Shown here: one piece after another, positions 38,601-51,067 of the stretch
How the letters are laid out: each line of letters begins with the position of its first letter
Numbering within the stretch: the first letter of the stretch is position 1
Assembly: GCA_014526335.1 (NCBI GenBank)
Contig: JACTAT010000036.1
Location: 2,055,542-2,119,541, forward strand
Length of the DNA: 64,000 bases
Origin: Chrysaora quinquecirrha
Lineage: Eukaryota; Cnidaria; Scyphozoa; Semaeostomeae; Pelagiidae
Reading direction: 5' to 3'
Notes under the pieces: generated by a model
What the model was told of the DNA's origin: nothing
Seen by the model: the letters and a program-made list of their open reading frames with translations, nothing else
Databases searched by the model: none
Program-made: the position numbers and the translations under genes

Positions 38601-41600
38601 ACCCAGGAAATGGCTTGATGTTGTTATTGAGATTTGCTCGAATCCGATTCTAAGACTGAAAAAATCACATGTCAGTTTCTAAAATGAAATCCGTTCTATA
38701 ATACTCTAAAAAGTTTCAAAATTTTCCTCTTAAACAGAAAACCGATTCATCGATGAAATCTCCATCATCACCGGAATATGAAGCCGATGTTACGAGAAGA
38801 CTCTTTGAACTTGAATTGAAACTATCAAGACAAATAGAATTACTTAAGGTGAGCATGATGAGCCATCCACATATCATTTACGCGCAATTGAAAGAACGGA
38901 ACATCCAAGAAGTTATGTTCCAAATTAATTTCCATGTAACACTTCAATAAAAACTTCAGAAGCAAAGGAGCGTGATGAAAAATCCAACGTTTTAATCTTA
39001 TGAATACTCAAAAGTGGGAAAATTGTTCTATAAGGAACATTGTTCTTTGAAGAACTTTTTTCCTCGAGCACTAGATCGACGTCCGTCCAAACGTTTATAG
39101 ATAGACCTTACCTTAATTCATTCTTGGTGACAAAAAGTACGAAAACGACTAAGACAAAGAAATTGCTGATTTTTCTTGACTGGATGCCCATTTTTATTCA
39201 AGGATAATAATTTATAATAATACTGCAAGAGAATATAAATCTTGGAGCCTTGTTATATGAGAAAAAACGTACTATCTAGCATTAAGGCAACCGAATTTGT
39301 GCCTCGAATTTATTGTCAAACAAACTAACTTCTGTGTCTTTGCCCCAAGTCTTTAAGCAAACTGTAACAAGTCTTTCAAAGTTTATAAAACTTGTAAGAC
39401 CAAATATTGGTCGGTTTCTGCGACCAGACGGAAAAAAAACTTTAGCATTAAAAAAATTTGTAAGCAATAGTTCGAGAAGTGAAATGTCTTCGCACTGCTA
39501 CTGTTTTATCAAATTTTAACTGTTTTTAAAATCCTTTCATTATCACATGCCGATTCTATAATCTTTTTATCAGCTCGAAAAATCAAAGAAAAGAGGCTCT
39601 GACGAAAGAGAGGCATACTCTTCGAAGCAAAAGAGGAAGACGAATTCTAGACAGTGAGTCTACAATCATGCTTTAAAGCTATTCGTAAAATCTTATTCTC
39701 AAACCAGTTTAAAATATCTTCACGATGGTTTGCGACTTGACAATAGCTTTTAAGTCTATATATTTAACAGCATATACAACTTATCACTACTCTATCTAGA
39801 TTAACAAATCGAAAACAAAATACATTACTTGGCTTTGAAAATTCTAAACATTTTCAAGAAGTAGATTGAGTTTAGTTTTTGCAGCCAAGATAACCACTCT
39901 CAAGATGCTTTAAGCTGGTTTAATTAGAATCTAAAGGATGTTTAAAAAATCATCTAAATCGCAAAACAGAATTTGATTGATTTGAGTAACATTTTATGCC
40001 ATTGCATCTCTTTCCAGCCATTCATGTACATCAAAAGACCGACTTCTTGATGTCGAACAAAATATAAACAAGGTGGGACAAACATGGAATGCTTCAATAC
40101 GCTTTTTTGAATACCTAAACCAAGTTTAAGTCTTTCTTGTTTCGCAAAATGGCTTCACAATCTTACCAGTAAACATACTTGCGGCTTAGCCAAAACAGGA
40201 TTTATATCTAGCCCCAATCTTACTTCGCTGTGCACAACATAGCCCCTTTTAGCAAACATGGATCGTGATGAAAGCACGGGCAGAGAGAAATACTTGGAAT
40301 GATTAGGAATTGTTAAGACTTTAATTATTGTTTGTATTTATTTGACAAATCTTCTATATTTGCCATGTATAGCATACAAATAAGCAGATAACAAATTAAC
40401 ACTGCTTTGACCAAGAAAGTCACCCAAGGCTTGTTCTTATCCACATACAGTAAGGCCTGCAAGCGAAGAAGAGCATTGTTAAACTTTTCCGACATAGAAA
40501 TAACAAATTTTTAACGTTTTTCTTCATTTATTTTTTTTCTTAATCTCCTTGATGTCTTTTCATTCAGTTATCGACATGCCTTCACGATATTGAGCTGAAG
40601 ATAAACAAGTTTAAACGGATAACCACGCATGAAATTCGTCGAGAGAGAAAAATTGTAAGTTTTCGAATTTGCGAAGTGCATATTTTACAGTACGTACTTT
40701 CTGGTTCTTAAGTGCCTAAACCCTAATTAAAAATCAGCAGACCTCTGTTTTAGAAGTTAATGTGTTCTGTGTTTCTTGGTATAGTTTATAGTTCGCATTG
40801 CATCGGATAAATTTGCTGTTGGCATAGTTAACAGTTGGTATAGCATCAAATTTAGCTTCCTAAGGACAATACAAGAACAATAAATCTTTGTTCTACTTTA
40901 GGTCAAGCTGTGTTTCGTTGAGAAATGCGTGTGTGTCTAGACAAGTGGATTGTGGTTTGAAGTTGAGAAGTTTTAGAAATTTTATGTTTTTGTTGGTTGT
41001 ATTCGACTTGGTTTTCTTTATATTGTGACTTGGTACTTACTTGCGGATTTTTACAAAATTATAAAGCGATTTTAGTCAGTGTACAGGGCGCGGGCCTTAT
41101 CTTCGAAACATTTCCCACAGCATCAAATTAGTATTTAGCACGAATGAATAAATCTAAGTGAATTTCCCGTTTAATTAAACCCCCTACCGTTATAAAAGTT
41201 TTCAATAACTTCTGACCCCCAGCTATACATTCCCCCCTTTTATAAAGGAACCGACAGTAGTATGCCAATCCATCATTGCGAAATTGCTGACGGTGGCAAT
41301 CCACAATTCACATTATGCTCTTGATAATTGCATATTCCTGATATATCTTCATACAAATTGTGTCTGGATAGTTCTGATTTTTAATGTACGTTGTTATGTC
41401 AAATAAAACCTCAATTCAAAGTGCATTGACGCCAGTTTAGCTATATCTTGCAGGATCAAAAGCATTTCTGTGTGAAAAAAATTATCTTTTCTCCATTGCT
41501 TGAGTCAGAGTCTCTTTATCCCCAAACGATACGAAAAACACACAAACAGAACAAAAAAAGGCAATCAGTTTCTCTTTTGAGTTAGAATAGCCAGACATAT

Positions 41601-42433
41601 TTATTTTTCAGAGGAACAAATTCGTTGAGTTCATAAACAGTCGTCTTCTGGCGGGTGAAAGGTTAAAAATATTTGTCAAGAGCTTTGGTGCGTTCCACAT
41701 GAAGTATCTTACACAAGATGATGGAAAACAAAAGGTGTCTCTAAATATTTGGGGCATTTATCAAGCATGGAGAATGTACGAGTACAAGAGAAAATGGCTA
41801 AGACTTACAAATAGAGAACCGGCAAATCTCGATTTAAAAGAGTATCGACGAATTACAAGAGAAGAAAAAATAAATGAAAGATTGGAGGCAAAGAAAGCTG
41901 AAAAGAAACGCAAAATGTCCACATTTGTCATTGACAGCTTTTCTGAATCTTCGGAAGAGAGTGAAAAAGAAGAAGAACCAGAGCTAAAGAAGATTGAAGA
42001 AGAAAAGGCTCCAAATGAAGAAGCAGAAGTTTCACCGAAAAAGGAAGAGATGGAAGATGGACCAAAGAGAATTAATTACGAAGACCATTCGGATGATAAT
42101 TATATTAAATATAACACAGATGAAGACGAGGAGGATGATGAAACTGAAGATTTCTTCCCTGTTACATCATCGGAAGAAGATTTTAAACTCTTTTCCGACG
42201 AAGACGACGATGATGATGATACTGAGGAAGGTAACAGTGGAGATGAAAATAACAACAATGATAGTGACGGTGAAGATGAAAATACAAAAGAGGAAGATTC
42301 AGACGATGCAAGTGCAGATGATAAAGAAGACGAAGAAGAAACGGAAGATATAAGTGAAAACGAAGATGTTAATTCGGAAGAAGAAAATGATCAACAGAAA
42401 GATGCACAAAGACAAGACAAAAAAGTGCGTTGA
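29667..42433 (+). CDS. Coiled-coil protein, FAM81-like, with acidic C-terminal tail (13 exons)
   Basis: Exons: 29667-29954, 31720-32004, 33314-33399, 34177-34402, 34526-34654, 35178-35287, 36004-36130, 37793-37897, 38738-38848, 39574-39653, 40018-40072, 40568-40654 and 41612-42433. All have GT/AG borders and every phase matches, giving 836 codons. The first two-thirds is almost continuous heptad coiled coil (EMRQL/MERNVSRLEEEIMRL-like repeats), resembling FAM81 proteins in the QRQLVNKGLQMERNVSRLE region; this match is from memory and moderate. The last exon starts with an ordered block (FVEFINSRLLAGERLKIFVK; NIWGIYQAWRMYEYKRKWL), then Lys/Glu-rich helix, then a long Glu/Asp/Asn run. The start ATG is the first in frame after an acceptor at about 29630, so an untranslated upstream exon is likely. 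Role unknown; FAM81 members are coiled-coil scaffold-type proteins. Confidence 0.75.
29990..31700 (+). repeat. Polypyrimidine tract filling intron 1 (about 1.7 kb)
   Basis: The + strand is almost entirely T and C (TTCTTCTTT, CTTTTTCT-type words), with few A or G bases. This makes many Phe/Leu/Ser-rich open frames that are artefacts. It is a diverged irregular tract, not a short tandem array, with some internal repeats (for example TTTTAATTTTTGCTTCTCCT at about 30796 and 31356). Confidence 0.9.
32005..33313 (+). other. Intron 2 of the FAM81-like gene
   Basis: Contains GTGGTGGGCC-type motifs near 32333, 33140 and 33180, perhaps transposon remnants, and an unrecognised 76-codon frame at 32837-33067. 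No supported coding feature. Confidence 0.35.
36131..37792 (+). other. Intron 7 of the FAM81-like gene, nothing recognised
   Basis: 1.66-kb AT-rich intron. No domain, RNA gene or bounded repeat was seen. Confidence 0.4.
41351..42357 (+). repeat. Duplication D3, segment X copy 1 (last intron end and last exon)
   Basis: From TCATACAAATTGTG through GAAGATATAAGTGA this matches 46769-47775 with scattered substitutions. It covers the end of the last intron and most of the terminal exon. Confidence 0.9.
41612..42433 (+). CDS. Terminal exon of the FAM81-like gene
   Basis: Acceptor TTTATTTTTCAG precedes an in-phase 273-codon exon ending TGA. The N-terminal 90 residues look folded and basic-aromatic; the remainder is dominated by Glu, Asp, Ser and Asn (for example EDDDDDDTEEG). 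It is duplicated at 47031-48005. Confidence 0.8.
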   Translation, partial: RNKFVEFINSRLLAGERLKIFVKSFGAFHMKYLTQDDGKQKVSLNIWGIYQAWRMYEYKRKWLRLTNREPANLDLKEYRRITREEKINERLEAKKAEKKRKMSTFVIDSFSESSEESEKEEEPELKKIEEEKAPNEEAEVSPKKEEMEDGPKRINYEDHSDDNYIKYNTDEDEEDDETEDFFPVTSSEEDFKLFSDEDDDDDDTEEGNSGDENNNNDSDGEDENTKEEDSDDASADDKEDEEETEDISENEDVNSEEENDQQKDAQRQDKKVR

Positions 42434-42572
42434 GTAAAAAATCAGTGAGAATAGAGAGAAAGATGAAGATGAAGATCAAAAAGACAAATGATCCAGTTAA
42501 ATAAGTACGATAGAAATGTGGCAAGAAAAAATATTCTTATGCATAATAGAAATTATAAATAAAAGAAGAATA

Positions 42573-42782
42573 CTCTTAGGTGCCAAATAAACGTCCCCCT
42601 CGTCTATTAATTTTCAGCTTTTTTCCCCAACCCCAGACCTTGTTAGGACCCCCATTTATTAATTTTGAAGGAAAAATTTCACTTGTGAAAGGAGTAAACT
42701 ACATTTATTAAATTTCCCCCACCCTCCGGACTTTACTAGGACCCCCCGTTTATTAAATTTTCGAAAAATTTCCCACCCTCGT
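42573..42782 (+). mobile_element. CTCTTAGGTGC-family MITE, truncated copy 3
   Basis: Begins CTCTTAGGTGCCAAATAAACG after TA and continues with C-rich sequence like the reverse of other members. The right TIR is missing where the LINE fragment begins. Confidence 0.55.
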
Positions 42783-44070
42783 GTTCCCAAAGGTTCTGTC
42801 CTTGGTCCGCTGCTCTTTTAATTTTCATAAATGACCTAGCAAACTCTTCGCCTAATCTTTCTTTTTACCTTTTCGCTGATGACACTAATATTTATGTTGA
42901 AGCTGATAAAATTAGCGAGCTTGAAAAACTTGTAAATAAAGAACTGGGTAAAGTAAAACAATGGCTTGATGCTAACAGACTATCTTTAAATATTGAGAAA
43001 ACGAATTTCATAATCTTTAGGTCTCACCAACATGCCTTAACAGAAAATATCAGTATAAAAATTGGAAGGCAAAATGTAAAACAATCAAAATATGTGAAAT
43101 TTCTTGGTATTCTACTTGATGAACACCTTAGCTGGAAATATCATTTAAGTGAACTTGCTAAAAAGTTAGCAAGAACCTGTGGGATGTTTTTCAAGATAAG
43201 ACATTACGTTCCTGTTAATATGTTGATTTGTCTTTACAACTCTTTATTTGCTTCTTTTCTCCAATATGGAATCGTTGTTTGGGGTTTTGCTTATGATTTA
43301 CATCTTCAATCTGTCTTGTTATTACAGAAGAGAATAATCAGAGCTATTGCATTTCAAAGTTATCTTTCTCCTTCTTCTCCTATCTTTAATGATTTAAAGA
43401 TCCTGAAATTGCATGACTTATTTCAAATTAAACTTCTCTCTTTTGTCTATGAATGTGTTAATAAAATTTCTCCTGTCTGTTTCCATACTTATTTCCTATC
43501 AATCAAATCCATTCATCAACACAACACTCGTCAAGCATCTAAGAATGACATCTTTCTGACACAGAAAAACACCCTTCAATATGGTATTAGGTCAGTTCGC
43601 TTTACTGGTGCTGAATCTTGGAATAGCATTCCTTCAATCATCAAGGAATCTTCAACCTTATCCAGTTTTCGGTATAAACTGAAGTTGCATTATCTTGACA
43701 TTGGCAGCAAATCTTAAGGCTCTTGAAACTAGCCTTTGATCATTTTCCCTTTAATATTTATTATGAAAATCGGAGTGTATTCATTGTCTAAATTTACTTG
43801 AACCCTCTAAGTGCTTCTTTTTCTACAGGTAGGGGGTTCTCTCTCCTCGATTAGCTTTGCTACTGAGAGAGTTCCTCCTTTAAATAATTCCCAATTCAAG
43901 CTAACTCTACAATGGCCTTTGAATATTCACTTTTAATCATTTATAATTTTTCTCTATAATGTTTCTATTGATTGTAAAAGTATTAAAATGTTAAGAATGT
44001 AATGTAGTTTGTAGAGTAGCATTGTATTATTGTGGAATTTAAAATAATGAACCTGAACCTGAACCTGAAC
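42783..44070 (+). mobile_element. 5'-truncated LINE (non-LTR retrotransposon), RT C-terminal part
   Basis: The frame begins at VPKGSVLGPLLF, a conserved LINE reverse-transcriptase motif, followed after a one-base frame change near 42819 by the catalytic FADD motif (about 42871), then LNIEKTNFIIF, KFLGILLDEHLSW and the thumb/C-terminal region ending at TAA 43717. An untranslated tail ends in (GAACCT)n repeats at about 44048-44070. Jockey/CR1/L2-like by these motifs. Endonuclease and most of the RT are absent, so it is a dead 5'-truncated copy. Confidence 0.85.
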
Positions 44071-46763
44071 CGGCGGAATCTGTACTATAGATACCAGATG
44101 CGGATCGAAATGCACCTATCAGAAAAGTGGACCTGACTGGGTCCGCGTTTTTGCAACAAACACCAATACGTCAATACAACAACAGCCATAAATTGATTTT
44201 GTATCTGTTTCTCTAATCTTGATGCTTGGTTACCGATAAGGAGCAGCCGTAGACAGGACAATTGTTCGATCTATATTGCCAGACACTAAAGTTACAAGGT
44301 TTTTATTTATACTGTTGTGGACTAATTAATTCCTTCAAATAACCTACTTCAGTCTGCAAATAAAACGCTGAGCATACCCTATAACCAATAAAATGTTCTA
44401 TGTATGTACATGAATCCCATAATACATACTTAGCAGAAAAAGTTTGCTTACGAAACACTTGTGTGGGACATATTGCCCTTCAAAATAATGGCAACACATC
44501 AAAAATATGCTATACTAACACAATATTGGTGAACAATGAACTTGTAAAGGCCCACCAGTATTGAGGAGTCAAAAAAGCCAAGAATGAATAAGTGCCATAA
44601 ATAGACATATCCTTGAATATTTTTCGACTCTAGAAAAGAAGCAAATACAAGAACATGCAGGAGTCTACAGCTCCACGTCGAATCAATTTCAAAATTAATA
44701 ATGCGAATCGTAGTTAATGATGATGAGTTAATTAATGATTCGAATCGTTAATTAATGATGCGAATCGTTGATTAAGACTAGGCTTATGGTTATCGCATTG
44801 AGCAGGCAGCCACAACAACTCAGCAGAAGCGTTCTCTCGTTACAAACTCGATCTAGGAAAAGAACGATCAAAGCCTAGACCTAGCACATCTCTCTATGTC
44901 AGAAGCGCATATCCAGACGGACTAAAACGATTTTCTGTATATTTCTGATAGCAATTTGTGGCTATTCAACTATATCATAAGGTTCAGCATTTCTTAAATT
45001 CTTCTGCCGGAATTTCACGATGACCCCCATTACATTAAGTGATTCTACTATGATTCTGGGTTCAATCGAAATCAACAAGAACCAAAAAAAGGATAAAAAA
45101 ACAGACGATTAACTTTGAACTTACAGTGTCCATTTGATTACAAATAAATAAATAAATAAATAAGAATCGATTAGACCATTATAAAGAGAACGTTTCGAGG
45201 TTATAGGTTATAGGTTCAAAACACCTGTGACAGATTCGAAACCTAATTGTAACGATGGACTAGTCCATTATTATTTATTTACCTACCGTTTATGTCAAAT
45301 TAACTGTTTATCATCTTTTGGAATGTTTACGTCTCTATAATCAAATGGATACTGTCAGTTCAAAGTTTATCGTCTGTTCTTTTTATTCTCAAATTTAATA
45401 AGTCTGCGTTTTCCTTCAAATGAACCAAAAAAGGACGGTTCTTGATAAAAAGAAAGCGTGTAAAAACCTGTTCCACAAATCCCTTTTTGCTTTTGTCATA
45501 CATATATATACAAATGTAGACTACAATGAGTATTAAAATCTTGACATTACATACGCTGTAATTACTCTACTTTGATCATTAAAAATAACACTGCCACTAT
45601 TCATTGTCCACTGCTACTGTCAACAGTCAGTAATTGAAAAGGATTGAAAACTGACGATACAAAGTCATTTACACAGCTACATTGAAAAGGACGTTCTTTT
45701 AATTACATATTTTGTACCCTCATTTCTGTTTTCACCGGGGCCAAGTTAGCCCCTCAATCTGTCCGACAGCTGATGAGGAGTCTCAGCGGACAGACCGGTT
45801 TTTATAAACATCTTCCAGATTTTCAAAAAGTTAAACTAATTTAAATTCAGAATTCGTTAACTTTTGGAAACAATTTCAACACTTTATAAGAAATTATTTT
45901 TACCCATTAATCAAAACGTGGATCGAAATGACGTTTACGCTCCAGTGACGTCGTCATGACAACACTATTAGAAAGATCCGTAAAAAACGTTTCTTCACCA
46001 CAGCGACAATTAATAAGATCGTATAACCAAATTTACTTGTTCTAAGCGTTGTCTGATCTAGGGAGAGCTCAATTTGCCACTCACTCCTTCTGAGGATGTT
46101 AAACAGAGCAGGTCAGACAGGAAAAAACGTCAAGGTTTTAAAAAAGTTTCAAGAAAGGTCGATTATACCTTTTTTAGATTGCATTTAACGGAGTGGCCTG
46201 GCTATATGAGGAACAGCATAACATAGTACAGCATAGCATAGCTTTCAACTGATCTTTGTTCTGGGCGTTTGAAGTACTGCAAGTTTTTGGGTTTGAACCT
46301 TTACGATATATACATAATACTTATTAACACAGGGCACGTGTAGACGGACCAGTACAGAGCCTAAGCCTCTATCTGCCTCACTCTTTTGCCTAGCAAAATC
46401 ATTTCTCGCACCACACTACTAACCCTACTGCATACCTGTGTATAAAAACCTTTTTAGAAATATTATGTGCAAAGTGATTAAAAATATATTTACGTGAGGC
46501 ATAATCTAACAAGTTTTTCGTGCAAATCAGAATCCAATTGAAGAAGAAGGCCATCCAGATAATGAAGAAATCTGAAAAACAAAGTTAAAAACAAATCAAA
46601 ACCTCATTTGTTAGGAAGTGACTGTGACTTTGTAGGGTGACATAACTTTGCGGTAAATAGGCTAATGCGATTTGAGCCACTTGATAAAGGGGGATAAAGG
46701 GTAATGCTTGAAACGTCACTTAAATTTGTTACAGTATTTTGGTGCAGAACCCTTTCTGAATTT
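44071..46763 (+). repeat. Duplication D3, segment Y copy 1
   Basis: 2.69-kb block from GGCGGAATCTGTACTATAG to CTTTCTGAATTTCTT, repeated at 48375-51067 at nearly the same length. No gene recognised. Holds an (AAAT)n run near 45143 and a short AGCAT run near 46219. Confidence 0.9.
45143..45162 (+). repeat. (AAAT)n microsatellite
   Basis: Five AAATA units; also present at about 49446-49468 in the duplicate, with length difference. Confidence 0.85.
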
Positions 46764-46768
46764 CTTTT

Positions 46769-47775
46769 TCATACAAATTGTGCCTGGATAGTTCTGATTT
46801 TTAATGTACGTTGTTATGTCAAATAAAACCTCAATTCAAAGTGCATTGACGCCAGTTTAGCTATATCTTGCAGGATCCAAAGCATTTCTGTGTGAAAAAA
46901 TTATCTTTTCTCCATTGCTTGAGTCAGAGTCTCTTTATCCCCAAACGATACGAAAAACACACTAACAGAACAAAAAAAGGCAATCAGTTTCTGTTTTGAG
47001 TTAGAATAACCAGACATATTTATTTTTCAGAGGAACAAATTCGTTGAGTTCATAAACAGTCGTCTTCTGGCGGGTGAAAGGTTAAAAATATTTGTCAAGA
47101 GCTTTGGTGCGTTCCACATGAAGTATCTTACACAAGATGATGGAAAACAAAAGTTGTCTCTAAATATTTGGGGCATTTATCAAGCATGGAGAATGTACGA
47201 GTACAAGAGAAAATGGCTAAGACTTATAAATAGAGAGCCGGCAAATCTCGATTTAAAAGAGTATCGACGAATTACAAGAGAAGAAAAAATAAATGAAAGA
47301 TTGGAGGCAAAGAAAGCTGAAAAGAAACGCAAAATGTCCACATTTGTCATTGACAGCTTTTCTGAATCTTCGGAAGAGAGTGAAAAAGAAGAACAACCAG
47401 AGCTAAAGAAGATTGAAGAAGAAAAGGCTCCAAATGAAGAAGCAGAAGTTGCACCGAAAAAAGAAGAGATGGAAGATGGACCAAAGAGAATTAATTATGA
47501 AGACCATTCGGATGATAATTATATTAAATATAACACAGATGAAGATGAGGAGGATGATGAAACTGAAGATTTCTTCCCTGTTACATCATCGGAAGAAGAT
47601 TTCAAACTCTTTTCCGACGAAGACGACGATGATGATGATACTGAGGAAGATAACAGTGCAGATGAAAATAACAACAATGATAGTGACGGTGAAGATGAAA
47701 ATACAAGAGGGGAAGATTCAGAAGATGCGAGTGAAGATGATAAAGAAGACGAAGAAAAAACGGAAGATATAAGTG
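46769..47775 (+). repeat. Duplication D3, segment X copy 2
   Basis: Direct repeat of 41351-42357, including the splice acceptor and start of the terminal exon. It diverges abruptly after GAAGATATAAGTGA. Confidence 0.9.
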
Positions 47776-48005
47776 ATTCTAAATCGCACTGTTGCCTCAA
47801 TTCAAAACCTGGTTTGTCGATAGGAAAATCAAAGAGATTTCGACGCATTTTAGATTTTGGCGCCAAACGGAAACGGCTGGAGTTAAAAGACGATCTCGTA
47901 GTTAAATGTATACCACCTTCACACCTTTCAGTGAAGATCACCACATTTATTATGAGTACCAAGAGCCAAACCACATTTTTGTTAATAAGATGGATGGGTA
48001 TGTAG
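47031..48005 (+). pseudogene. Duplicated terminal exon of the FAM81-like gene with a new tail
   Basis: The acceptor TTTTTCAG and the frame are intact and nearly identical to 41612-42353. At 47776 the acidic run is replaced by 76 unrelated codons (starting SKSHCCLNSKP) ending at TAG 48003-48005. The new tail leads into a LINE-like 3' end. It has no upstream exons of its own, so it is an orphan exon unless spliced as an alternative last exon to 40654. Confidence 0.7.
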
Positions 48006-48061
48006 AGTTAGTAGTATTGTATTAGTTGGAATTTTAAAAATGAAATGAACTGAACTGAACA
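47776..48061 (+). mobile_element. Short LINE-like 3' end
   Basis: The end, TAGTATTGTATTAGTTGGAA then AATGAAATGAACTGAACTGAAC, parallels the 3' end of the LINE at 42783-44070 (AGCATTGTATTATTGTGGAA then AATGAACCTGAACC). It is probably a related, strongly 5'-truncated copy. Confidence 0.5.
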
Positions 48062-48374
48062 TTCAAAATTTGTCCCAGTGATTTTTCTCCTGTAAACTTA
48101 CGCATAGTTTGGCAACGTTCCTAGCATCAATCAGTTTCATTTCTAATAGAGGATGGTGCACGTCTGATCCGTGGACAGTTTTTTTAGATGTTCTGTTCTG
48201 TCATATCACAAAATTTGCTTCACACCGACAAGATAGTTCAAAAACAGCAACACTAGACTGAGTGGAAGGCAGAAAATCCATTTCAGCTTTCAAAATTGCG
48301 ATAAAAGCATAAACATGCTTTTTTCGTCTGCCACTCCTCAAAGTATAAATGGAACAGACCGAAACAATTTATTA
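48062..48374 (+). other. Unique stretch between LINE end and segment Y copy 2
   Basis: About 310 bp absent from copy 1 of D3, where the LINE tail abuts segment Y directly. No feature recognised. Confidence 0.4.
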
Positions 48375-51067
48375 GGCGGAATCTGTACTATAGATACCAG
48401 ATGCGGATCGAAATGCACCTATCAGAAAAGTGGACCTGACTGGGTCCGCGTTTTTGCAACAAACACCAATACGTCAATACAACAACAGCCATAAATTGAT
48501 TTTGTATCTGTTTCTCTAATCTTGATGCTTGGTTACCGATAAGGAGCAGCCGTAGACAGGACAATTGTTCGATCTATATTGCCAGACACTAAAGTTACAA
48601 GGTTTTTATTTATACTGTTGTGGACTAATTAATTCCTTCAAATAACCTACTTCAGTCTGCAAATAAAACGCTGAGCATACCCTATAACCAATAAAATGTT
48701 CTATGTACGTACATGAATCCCATAATACATACTTACCAGAAAAAGTTTGCTTACGAAACACTTGTGTGGGACATATTGCCCTTCAAAATAATGGCAACAC
48801 ATCAAAAATATGCTATACTAACACAATATTGGTGAACAATGAACTTGTAAAGGCCCACCAGTATTGAGGAGTCAAAAAAGCCAAGAATGAATAAGTGCCA
48901 TAAATAGACATATCCTTGAATATTTTTCGACTCTAGAAAAAGAAGCAAATACAAGAACATGCAGGAGTCTACAGCTCCACGTCGAATCAATTTCAAAATT
49001 AATAATGCGAATCGTAGTTAATGATGATGAGTTAATTAATGATTCGAATCGTTAATTAATGATGCGAATCGTTGATTAAGACTAGGCTTATGGTTATCGC
49101 ATTGAGCAGGCAGCCACAACAACTCAGCAGAAGCGTTCTCTCGTTACAAACTCGATCTAGGAAAAGAACGATCAAAGCCTAGACCTAGCACATCTCTCTA
49201 TGTCAGAAGCGCATATCCAGACGGACTAAAAACGATTTTCTGTATATTTCTGATAGCAATTTGTGGCTATTCAACTATATCATAAGGTTCAGCATTTCTT
49301 AAATTCTTCTGCCGGAATTTCACGATGACCCCCATTACATTAAGTGATTCTACTATGATTCTGGGTTCAATCGAAATCAACAAGAACCAAAAAAGGATAA
49401 AAAAACAGACGATTAACTTTGAACTTACAGTGTCCATTTGATTACAAATAAATAAATAAATAAATAAGAATCGATTAGACCATTATAAAGAGAACGTTTC
49501 GAGGTTATAGGTTATAGGTTCAAAACACCTGTGACAGATTCGAAACCTAATTGTAACGATGGACTAGTCCATTATTATTTATTTACCTACCGTTTATGTC
49601 AAATTAACTGTTTATCATCTTTTGGAATGTTTACGTCTCTATAATCAAATGGATACTGTCAGTTCAAAGTTTATCGTCTGTTCTTTTATTCTCAAATTTA
49701 ATAAGTCTGCGTTTTCCTTCAAATGAACTAAAAAGGACGGTTTTTGATAAAAAGAAAGCGTGTAAAAACCTGTTCCACAAATCCTTTTGCTTTTGTCATA
49801 CATATATATACAAATGTAGACTACAATGAGTATTAAAATCCGGACATTACATAAGTTGTAATTACTTTACTTTGATTTTTAAAAATAACACTGCCACTAT
49901 TCATTGTCCACTGCTACTGTCAACAGTCAGTAATTGAAAAGGATTGAAAACTGACGATACAAAGTCATTTACACAGCTACATTGAAAAGGACGTTCTTTT
50001 AATTACATATTTTGTACCCTCATTTCTGTTTTCACCGGGGCCAAGTTAGCCCCTCAATCTGTCCGACAGCTGATGAGGAGTCTCAGCGGACAGACCGGTT
50101 TTTATAAACATCTTCCAGATTTTCAAAAAGTTAAACTAATTTAAATTCAGAATTCGTTAACTTTTGGAAACAATTTCAACACTTTATAAGAAATTATTTT
50201 TACCCATTAATCAAAACGTGGATCGAAATGACGTTTACGCTCCAGTGACGTCGTCATGACAACACTATTAGAAAGATCCGTAAAACGTTTCTTCACCACA
50301 GCGACAATTAATAAGATCGTATAACCAAATTTACTTGTTCTAAGCGTTGTCTGATCTAGGGAGAGCTCAATTTGCCACTCACTCCTTCTGAGGATGTTAA
50401 ACAGAGCAGGTCAGACAGGAAAAAACGTCAAGGTTTTAAAAAAGTTTCAAGAAAGGTCGATTATACCTTTTTAGATTGCATTTAACGGAGTGGCCTGGCT
50501 ATATGAGGAACAGCATAACATAGTATAGCATAGCATAGCTTTCAACTGATTTTTGTTCTGGGCGTTTGAAGTACTGCAAGTTTTTGGGTTTGAACCTTTA
50601 CGATATATACATAATACTTATTAACACAGGGCACGTGTAGACGGACCAGTACAGAGCCTAAGCCTCTATCTGCCTCACTCTTTTGCCTAGCAAAATCATT
50701 TCTCGCACCACACTATTAACCCTACTGCATATCTGCGTATAAAAATCTTTTAGAAATATTATGTGCAAAGTGATTAAAAATATATTTACGTGAGGCATAA
50801 TCTAACAAGTTTTTCGTGCAAATCAGAATCCAATTGAAGAAGAAGGCCATCCAGATAATGAAGAAATCTGAAAAAATCACAAATTAAAAACAAATCAAAA
50901 CCTCATTTGTTAGGAAGTGACTGTGACTTTGTAGGGTGACATAACTTTGCGGTAAATAGGCTAATGCGATTTGAGCCACTTGATAAAGGGGGATAAAGGG
51001 TAATGCTTGAAACGTCACTTAAATTTGTTACAGTATTTTTGGTGCAGAACCCCTTTCTGAATTTCTT
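48375..51067 (+). repeat. Duplication D3, segment Y copy 2
   Basis: Direct repeat of 44071-46763 with scattered differences, ending CTTTCTGAATTTCTT and continuing into GATTTATCTTATGCG. Confidence 0.9.
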
